Source: Micromonospora halophytica
Lineage (GTDB): Bacteria; Actinomycetota; Actinomycetes; Mycobacteriales; Micromonosporaceae
Assembly: GCF_900090245.1 (NCBI RefSeq)
Contig: NZ_FMDN01000017.1
Location: 1 to 64,000 of the forward strand
Direction: 5' to 3'
Length of the DNA stretch: 64,000 nucleotides
Of this stretch, positions 58,999-64,000 are shown piece by piece. How positions within the stretch are numbered: the first letter of the stretch is position 1; every line of letters starts with the position of its first letter. Made by a program: the position numbers and the translations under genes. Below the pieces are notes generated by a model that made no database searches, was not told the DNA's origin, and saw only the letters and a program-made list of their open reading frames with translations.

Positions 58999-59138
58999 AA
59001 CTCCGCAGCGTGACCGCCGACGACGCGGAACCTGACGAACGCGTCGCCCGTCACGCACCGCCACGACGAAATAACGCTTTTAGTCGGGTTCAGGACGTAG
59101 CTCACCGGCACGACTCTCAGGTAACCTCGCTGCCGGTC

Positions 59139-59282
59139 ACCGCCGAAGGCGCGCAGCGGCGCCTGCGGTGCCGCCGCCCAATCGCCGCGAGGCGAACCGG
59201 GGAACCAGGTACCTGGGGTGAATCCGCGACAGCGGTAGGGGCCACTTCCGTCCCGAACCCGTCAGCTAACCCGGTCGGCGGT
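59139..59282 (+). ncRNA. c-di-AMP (ydaO-yuaA) riboswitch
   Basis: The 59 nt-to-144 nt leader carries the ydaO pattern: P1 ACCGCCGA (59139-59146) pairing with TCGGCGGT (59275-59282), GGCGAACCGGGGAACC and GGGGTGAATCC in the centre, and CCGAACCCGTCAGCTAACC near the 3' end. It ends 17 nt before the wall-protein gene. In actinobacteria this riboswitch sits before wall-remodelling genes and turns them off when c-di-AMP is high. A reading frame overlapping it (58992-59303) is spurious. The bases 58999-59138 hold only the promoter region. Confidence 0.85.
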
Positions 59283-59299
59283 CGACGGAAGGGAACACT

Positions 59300-60319
59300 G
59301 TGACGGCACCCCTGCGCCGCTGGATGACTCCGGTGGTGTCCGTGCTCGCCGCCCTGGCCATCCTCGCCGGCGCGGCCCCCGCCATTGCCGCCCCCTCGAC
59401 CCCCACCCCCTCCGGGCACGAGGAGGACGACGAGCCCAAGCTGCTCACCGACGTCATCGAACTGCGCAACCGCGAGTACAGCAAGGCGAAGTCGAAGCTG
59501 GAGAAGTCGAAGAAGCGCCAGCTCGAACTCGCCATGGAGGTACGGCGGGCGCAGGACGAGCTGGAATCGCTCAAGCCGCACGTCACCCAGATCGCCGCCC
59601 AGTCGTACCGGACCGGTCGGATCGGCGCGGTGTCGATGCTGCTGGAGAGCGACGCGCCCGACTCGTTCGTCCGGCGCGCGGCCGCCCTGGACGAGCTGAA
59701 CATGGTCAACGGGCAGAAGCTGGCCGAGGTGACCGCCGCCAAGAACCGCGCGGAGCAGGCCAAGCTGGCGCTCGACGCCGAGGTCCGCGAGCAGCAGAAG
59801 CTCACCAATGACATGGCCCGGGAGAGCCGGGAGGCGGAGAAGGCCCTCGCGCTCGTCGGTGGCAAGGGCTTCACCGGCGGCCTGGTGGACGCGACGTCCC
59901 CGGTCGCCCGGATCGCCCCCGGCCGGACGGCGGACGGCGGCTGGCGCTCCGAGACGTGCAGCGCGGACGACCCGACCACCTCGGGCTGCATCACGCCGCG
60001 CACCCTGCACGCCTACAAGGAGGTACGCCGGGCCGGCTTCAAGCGGTTCGTCGGCTGCTACCGCCCGGGTGGGCCGTGGGAGCACCCGAAGGGCAGGGCC
60101 TGCGACTGGTCGCTGCAGAACAGCGGCTTCGCCCCCTGGTACAACAACGACACCCGGATGTACGGCAACAACCTCACCGCCTTCCTCATCCGCAACGCGG
60201 ACCGGCTGGGCATCTACTACGTCATCTGGAACCGGCAGATCTGGTTCCCGGCGACGGGTTGGAAGTCGTACAGCGGACCGTCGAACCACACCGACCACGT
60301 GCACATGTCGCTGCTCTAG
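59300..60319 (+). CDS. Secreted coiled-coil wall protein (ARB_07466-like C-terminal domain)
   Basis: A 339-residue secreted protein. A signal peptide (ends GAAPAIAAPS) is followed by a ~150-residue coiled coil (EYSKAKSKLEKSKKRQLELA, KNRAEQAKLALDAEVREQQK) like that of RipA/NlpC-associated stalks, and a C-terminal domain with CITPRTLHAYKEVRRAGFKR, KGRACDWSLQNSGF and GPSNHTDHVHMSLL. Members are annotated as ARB_07466-like or cell-wall-binding; the CDW and HVH elements resemble a D-Ala-D-Ala/M15-like metal site. The c-di-AMP riboswitch upstream fits a role in peptidoglycan remodelling. Confidence 0.8.
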   Translation: MTAPLRRWMTPVVSVLAALAILAGAAPAIAAPSTPTPSGHEEDDEPKLLTDVIELRNREYSKAKSKLEKSKKRQLELAMEVRRAQDELESLKPHVTQIAAQSYRTGRIGAVSMLLESDAPDSFVRRAAALDELNMVNGQKLAEVTAAKNRAEQAKLALDAEVREQQKLTNDMARESREAEKALALVGGKGFTGGLVDATSPVARIAPGRTADGGWRSETCSADDPTTSGCITPRTLHAYKEVRRAGFKRFVGCYRPGGPWEHPKGRACDWSLQNSGFAPWYNNDTRMYGNNLTAFLIRNADRLGIYYVIWNRQIWFPATGWKSYSGPSNHTDHVHMSLL

Positions 60320-60336
60320 GGCATGCCCGTACGGAA

Positions 60337-60367
60337 CGAGGGCCGTCCCCACCGGGGGCGGCCCTCG
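60337..60367. terminator. Bidirectional terminator
   Basis: CGAGGGCCGTCCCC (60337-60350), loop ACC, GGGGGCGGCCCTCG (60354-60367): a 14-bp stem with one G-T pair, between the wall-protein gene and the convergent carbonic anhydrase. Confidence 0.8.
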
Positions 60368-60381
60368 TCGCGTGTCGGGGA

Positions 60382-61038
60382 TCAGCCGGCGACCGCGGCC
60401 ACCTGGTCGTGCCCGGCCCGGCCGGGTGCGCCGGCGGGCACCGCGGCCACCGTCCGGGCCTCGCCCGCGGCGAGCCGGTACGACAGGCCGACCACCGCGC
60501 ACCGCCCGGCGGCCACCTCGGCGGCCAGGACGGCCGAGTTGTCGAGCAGCGCCTCGACGGTGCGCGCGATGTGGATGTCCACGATGCCGTCGACGTCGTC
60601 GACGCCCTGCGCGGCGGCCCGCCGCACACTGGGTGTCACCGCGTCGACCACGGCGCCCAGGTGACCCGGGGGCGTGGTGCCGGTGCGCGCCGCCTGCCGG
60701 GCCGCCTGCACGGCCCCGCAGGAGTCGTGGCCGAGCACCACCACCAGGGGGGTGCCGAGGACGCTGACCGCGTACTCGACGCTGCCCAGCACCTCTGGGC
60801 CGACGGTGTGCCCGGCCGTGCGGACGACGAAGAGGTCACCCAGGCCGCGGTCGAAGATGATCTCGGCGGCGAGGCGGGAGTCCGAGCAGCCGACGATCAC
60901 CGCGAAGGGATGCTGGCCGTCGGCGACGGCGGCCCGGTGGACGGCGTCCTGGTTGGGGTGGCGCGGGGCGCCGGTGACGAAACGCCGGTTGCCGGCGTGC
61001 AGTTCGGCGAGCGCCTGGGTCGGATCGGTCAGGGTCAT
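60382..61038 (-). CDS. Beta-class carbonic anhydrase
   Basis: A 218-residue beta-carbonic anhydrase. Zinc ligands and catalytic pair: Cys51-Ser-Asp53-Ser-Arg55, His104 and Cys107 (VVLGHDSCGAV). It interconverts CO2 and bicarbonate in the cytoplasm. GAGGTGAGGCA is the ribosome site before ATG 61038; the in-frame extension to 61137 lacks homology. No transporter adjoins, but a SulP anion transporter occurs 50 kb away in the window. Confidence 0.93.
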   Translation of the reverse strand: MTLTDPTQALAELHAGNRRFVTGAPRHPNQDAVHRAAVADGQHPFAVIVGCSDSRLAAEIIFDRGLGDLFVVRTAGHTVGPEVLGSVEYAVSVLGTPLVVVLGHDSCGAVQAARQAARTGTTPPGHLGAVVDAVTPSVRRAAAQGVDDVDGIVDIHIARTVEALLDNSAVLAAEVAAGRCAVVGLSYRLAAGEARTVAAVPAGAPGRAGHDQVAAVAG

Positions 61039-61245
61039 TGCCTCACCTCGGTCCTGCGCGTGATCAGCCTGGTCACACCGGCCGGCGACGGAGGCGGCCG
61101 CGCCCCCCACGGTCACACGCAGCCGAAGGTACGTCAAGGTTTACGTGATACGCATTTCATGCTTTGGTCCCCTTCCCACCGAGGGGACCGGAAAGGTTGC
61201 GGCCCGGGGAGGCCAGGGCCGAAAAGCCGAAGGAGGGGCCATACG

Positions 61246-61575
61246 ATGGCGGGCATGGCGACGACAGCGGAGAACGGGAGCACCCGGAACTGGACGTTCC
61301 TCACCAACCACGCGCACGTCCTGCTCGCCATCGCCCGTAACCCCACCGCACGGCTGCGGGACGTGGCCGACGAGGTGGGCGTCACCGAACGGGCCGCCCA
61401 GGCGATCGTCGCCGACCTGGAGGCCGGCGGCTACCTGCGGCGGACCCGGGTCGGGCGACGCAACGAGTACACGGTCAACCCGAGCGGCCACTTCCGGCAC
61501 CCGGCCGAGTCGGACCGCCAGGTCGGGGACCTGCTCGCCCTCTTCACCGGCGACTCGGCCGACTCCACCCCCTGA
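61246..61575 (+). CDS. Winged-helix DNA-binding protein
   Basis: A 109-residue helix-turn-helix protein: WTFLTNHAHVLLAIARNPTA, RLRDVADEVGVTERAAQAIV, DLEAGGYLRRTRVGRRNEYT. This is a MarR/ArsR-like winged helix without metal-binding cysteines. AAGGAGGGG lies before ATG 61246; ATG 61255 is an alternative. It may regulate the divergent carbonic anhydrase gene, since they share the 200-bp gap. Confidence 0.85.
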   Translation: MAGMATTAENGSTRNWTFLTNHAHVLLAIARNPTARLRDVADEVGVTERAAQAIVADLEAGGYLRRTRVGRRNEYTVNPSGHFRHPAESDRQVGDLLALFTGDSADSTP

Positions 61576-61639
61576 CCGCCCTCGCCCGCCCGGGTCGCCC
61601 GTCACCGCACCACGGACACGACGGCGGTAGTCTCACCGC

Positions 61640-62878
61640 GTGCGCGAGAGCTTCCGGCCGGGCGGGACGGCGGTGACTGGGCCCGCCCGGCACCCGTCCC
61701 GGACGGTCCTCAGTGGAGTCGTGGCGGCCCTGCTCGCCACGCTCGTCGTACCGCCCGCCCCGGCCCGGGCCGAGCCGAAGTGCCCCGCCCCGGCCGGCGG
61801 CGCGGCCCCCACCGAGACGCCGTGGGCGCTGCGCCGGCTCGACCCGGCGTCCGCCTGGCGGATCACCCGGGGTGAACGGGTCACCGTGGCGGTGGTCGAC
61901 TCCGGCGTGTCCCCGACCCACCCGCTGCTCAAGGGGCAGGTGGGCGAAGGCCGGGACTTCAACGGCCTGGCGCAGATGCAGGGCCGGTGCGACCACGCCG
62001 GGCACGGCACGATCGTCGCCGGCATCATCGCCGGCCGCGACGACACCGGCGCCCCGTACAGCGGCGTCGCGCCCGGCGCACGCATCCTGCCGGTACGCGT
62101 GCTGCCCGACACACAGCGGACCAACGATCCCGGGCTGCCCGTGCAGATCGCGGCGGCGATCAGGTGGGCGGCCGACCGGGACGTCGAGGTGATCAACCTG
62201 TCCCTCGTCACCATCGACCACCCGCAGTTGAAGGACGCCGTCCAGTACGCGCTGGACAAGGGTGTCGTGGTGGTCGCCGCCGCCGGCAACCGGGCACAGG
62301 ACCAGCGGGACCTGCCGGCGTACCCGGCCGCGTACCCCGGCGTGATCGCCGTGGCGGGCGTGGACCGGGAGGGCGGCCACGTGGGCAGCTCGGTCAGCGG
62401 CAACTACGTCGACATCGCCGCCCCCGGTCTGGACATCGTCGGCCCCGCCCCCGGCGGGCAGGGGTACCTCGCCGAGCCGGAGGGCGGGACGAGCTTCGCC
62501 GCCGCCTACGTCTCCGGGGCCGCCGCGCTGCTCCGCTCCGCCCGCCCCGACCTCACCCCGCAGCAGGTGGCCTACCGGCTGACCCGGACGGCGGACAACC
62601 CGCCCGACGGCCACAACCCCCAGCTGGGGTACGGCGTGGTCAACCCGTACCGGGCGCTGACCAGCCTGCTCGGCACCCGGACCGACCCGCCGGCCGGCGC
62701 GATGCCACCCCCCGCCTCGAACGAGGACCCGCTGGGCCGGCAGTGGACCGTTGCCCTCTGGGCGGCCGGGGTGGCGACGGTGCTCGCGGCCGGGCTGCTG
62801 ATCGCCCGGCCGGTCGTGGCGCTGGGCCGGCGGCGCGGTTGGCGACCCGGACGCCGCACCGAGCCCGCCGACGCCTGA
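61640..62878 (+). CDS. Mycosin-like S8 serine protease (type VII secretion)
   Basis: A 412-residue membrane-anchored subtilase. Signal peptide, catalytic Asp87 (VAVVDSGVSPTHP), His122 (HAGHGTIVAGIIAG) and Ser285 (GGTSFAAAYVSGAAAL), then a Pro-rich linker and a C-terminal membrane helix (WTVALWAAGVATVLAAGLLI) with an arginine tail. The single C-terminal helix and short pro-region are typical for mycosin (MycP), which works with ESX/type VII secretion. No EccC-type ATPase is in view, but the next gene may belong to the same system. Confidence 0.88.
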   Translation: MRESFRPGGTAVTGPARHPSRTVLSGVVAALLATLVVPPAPARAEPKCPAPAGGAAPTETPWALRRLDPASAWRITRGERVTVAVVDSGVSPTHPLLKGQVGEGRDFNGLAQMQGRCDHAGHGTIVAGIIAGRDDTGAPYSGVAPGARILPVRVLPDTQRTNDPGLPVQIAAAIRWAADRDVEVINLSLVTIDHPQLKDAVQYALDKGVVVVAAAGNRAQDQRDLPAYPAAYPGVIAVAGVDREGGHVGSSVSGNYVDIAAPGLDIVGPAPGGQGYLAEPEGGTSFAAAYVSGAAALLRSARPDLTPQQVAYRLTRTADNPPDGHNPQLGYGVVNPYRALTSLLGTRTDPPAGAMPPPASNEDPLGRQWTVALWAAGVATVLAAGLLIARPVVALGRRRGWRPGRRTEPADA

Positions 62879-62939
62879 CCGTCCCCGGCCGCCCTCGAAC
62901 AGGTCACAGCGCTCGGCGGCGACATCGTCGGACACGAGA

Positions 62940-62972
62940 AAGCGCCGCCCACCGACGTGGTGGGCGGCGCTT
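62940..62972. terminator. Bidirectional terminator
   Basis: AAGCGCCGCCCACC (62940-62953), 5-nt loop, GGTGGGCGGCGCTT (62959-62972): perfect 14-bp stem flanked by A and T residues, between the mycosin gene and the convergent glycine-rich gene. Confidence 0.85.
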
Positions 62973-62981
62973 CGTCGTCCG

Positions 62982-64000
62982 TCAGCGCAGGATGCCGGGC
63001 GTGGCGTCGCCGTCCGCGCCCCAGACGTCCTCGTCCTCCTCCAGCCAGCTGTTGCGGGGAGCCTCCTCCTCGCCGTAGCCGGCCCCGTGGCCGCCCATGC
63101 CGGCCACACCGCCACGGCCGGCGCCCGCGGTGGCGCCCCGGACGCCCCCTGCGCCCTTGCCGGCACCGCCACGACCGGCAGCGCCACCCATGCCGGGGGC
63201 CATCGCGGCGCCCATGCCACCGAGCCGGCCGGCCCCCCGACCGCCACCGCCCCGGCCCGCGCCACCGGCACCGGCCGCGCCGCCCATCATCGGGGGCATG
63301 CCGGCGGTGACCGGCTTGCCGAGCGCGCCGCCGCCGGGGACCATGCCGCTGCCACCACCCAGGCCACCACCGCCACCGCCACCGAGGCCGGTGGTGCTGG
63401 GCAGGCCGCCACCGCCGGTGCCGGGCAGGGTGCCGAGCCCGCCGCCCGCGCCGGCCAGACCGCTGCCGTACTCCTCACCGAGGCTGCCGGTGCCCGGGAG
63501 ACCTCCCACGCCACCCGGGGTGGTGGAGCCGCCGCCGTAACCGCCGGTGCCCGGGTTCAGGCCGGGGTGGGTGCCGGAACCGATGCCCGGCCCGCCCGAA
63601 CCGGTGCCGGGGGGCGACCCGATGCCGCCCAGCGACGGGCTACCGCCGCCCACGCCGCCGGTCGAGGGCGACCCGCCGAGGCTCGGCACACTGCCGGCGC
63701 CACCGCCGCCACCGCCGGTGCTCAGGTCCGGCCGGCCGAGGTCCGGGTTCCGGGCGCCCTGGTCGGTCACCGTGCCGGGCGCGCGTTCCTCGATCGCGAG
63801 GTAGTTCCCGCTGACCTGTTCGTAGACCTTCGCCGCGTCCTCGGTCTTGTCGTTGACCCAGTCCATCAGCGAGCTGACCGGGTCGAGCCAGCCGAGGAAG
63901 TCGGGCTTGACCTTCATCTCGAAGAAGCCGGCGCTGATCGTCAGCTTGGCGTTGCGCGCCTCCAGCACGTCGTTCACGCAGCTCGCCGGGATGGGGAAGT
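62982..64000 (-). CDS. Glycine-rich protein, possibly type VII-secretion substrate (partial)
   Basis: The minus-strand frame is open to the window edge, so the N-terminus is missing; the ATG-like start at 63977 is not trusted because FPIPASCVNDVLEARNAKLT reads continuously before it. Visible parts: a ~75-residue helical piece (EMKVKPDFLGWLDPVSSLMD, WVNDKTEDAAKVYEQVSGNY), then ~200 residues of Gly/Pro-rich repeats (GSPPGTGSGGPGIGSG, LPGTGGGG) and an acidic C-terminus (SWLEEDEDVWGADGDATP). This resembles WXG100/PPE-like actinobacterial proteins with long Gly-rich tails next to mycosins. Function unknown. Confidence 0.7.
   Translation of the reverse strand, partial: FPIPASCVNDVLEARNAKLTISAGFFEMKVKPDFLGWLDPVSSLMDWVNDKTEDAAKVYEQVSGNYLAIEERAPGTVTDQGARNPDLGRPDLSTGGGGGGAGSVPSLGGSPSTGGVGGGSPSLGGIGSPPGTGSGGPGIGSGTHPGLNPGTGGYGGGSTTPGGVGGLPGTGSLGEEYGSGLAGAGGGLGTLPGTGGGGLPSTTGLGGGGGGGLGGGSGMVPGGGALGKPVTAGMPPMMGGAAGAGGAGRGGGGRGAGRLGGMGAAMAPGMGGAAGRGGAGKGAGGVRGATAGAGRGGVAGMGGHGAGYGEEEAPRNSWLEEDEDVWGADGDATPGILR

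Noticed and set aside
58992..59303. Open reading frame over the riboswitch
   Set aside because: Sequence is arginine-rich, has no homology and coincides with the conserved RNA structure.
63000..63780. Possible CRISPR or satellite array because of many short repeats
   Set aside because: Repeats are irregular glycine/proline codons in frame with a protein, without spacers of fixed length.

Overview
The window is high-GC actinobacterial DNA and most resembles a soil or plant-associated member of the Micromonosporaceae (Micromonospora-like). This is an inference from gene content: secreted CBM2-linked polysaccharide hydrolases, a large LuxR-type ATPase regulator, an LPxTG-like surface protein, DUF3558, DUF3152, DUF2786 and DUF6153 families, a mycosin protease, a c-di-AMP riboswitch before a secreted wall protein, and frequent GTG starts with 4-nt ATGA/GTGA overlaps. 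No rRNA, tRNA or CRISPR array was seen.

Layout. 1-6.9 kb: the end of an IS5-type element abuts a giant LuxR regulator, followed by a sortase-type surface protein, a lipoprotein and a secreted subtilase with FG-GAP repeats. 7-12.5 kb: a truncated release-factor-3 gene, two paralogous MerR regulators, a FUSC-type membrane protein and a SulP anion transporter. Related ACCCTCA/TGAGGGT palindromes lie before three of these genes, suggesting one small MerR regulon. 12.5-16.2 kb: a scrambled accessory stretch with an aminoglycoside-phosphotransferase-like gene, a decapitated methyltransferase, a defective IS5-type element carrying a foreign segment, a GNAT acetyltransferase and an IS110-type relic. 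16.2-19.4 kb: a beta-lactamase-fold/sensor kinase/response regulator operon.

20-39 kb: a secretome region with an M4 metalloprotease, a CE1-type esterase with CBM2, a GH62 arabinofuranosidase with CBM13, a decayed CBM2 relic, a sensor/regulator pair, an M23 peptidase with five near-identical 48-residue repeats, and a GH5 cellulase (CBM2, X2, CBM46-like). GH62 has LacI-like operators upstream. The cellulase has a strong promoter whose 17-bp spacer lies within a perfect palindrome. Between these lie a TetR-controlled operon (NAD(P)-binding protein, DUF4386, K+ channel), a fatty acid desaturase and small proteins.

39-49 kb: an FkbM methyltransferase, small membrane proteins, an orphan MerR-type promoter, and a partner-switching set (two STAS proteins, an anti-sigma-type ATPase and a frameshifted SpoIIE/PP2C phosphatase). 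DUF3152 and DUF2786 proteins follow, then a YCII/ECF sigma/DHFR-like operon. 49-59 kb: a copper island with CopA, CopZ, CsoR and its operators, a CopB-like ATPase, DUF305, DUF6153, SHOCT and YibE/F proteins. CsoR probably represses the divergent operon until Cu(I) binds. 59-64 kb: a c-di-AMP riboswitch ahead of a secreted coiled-coil wall protein, a beta-carbonic anhydrase, a winged-helix protein, a mycosin and the end of a glycine-rich, possibly type VII-secretion-related gene that runs off the window.
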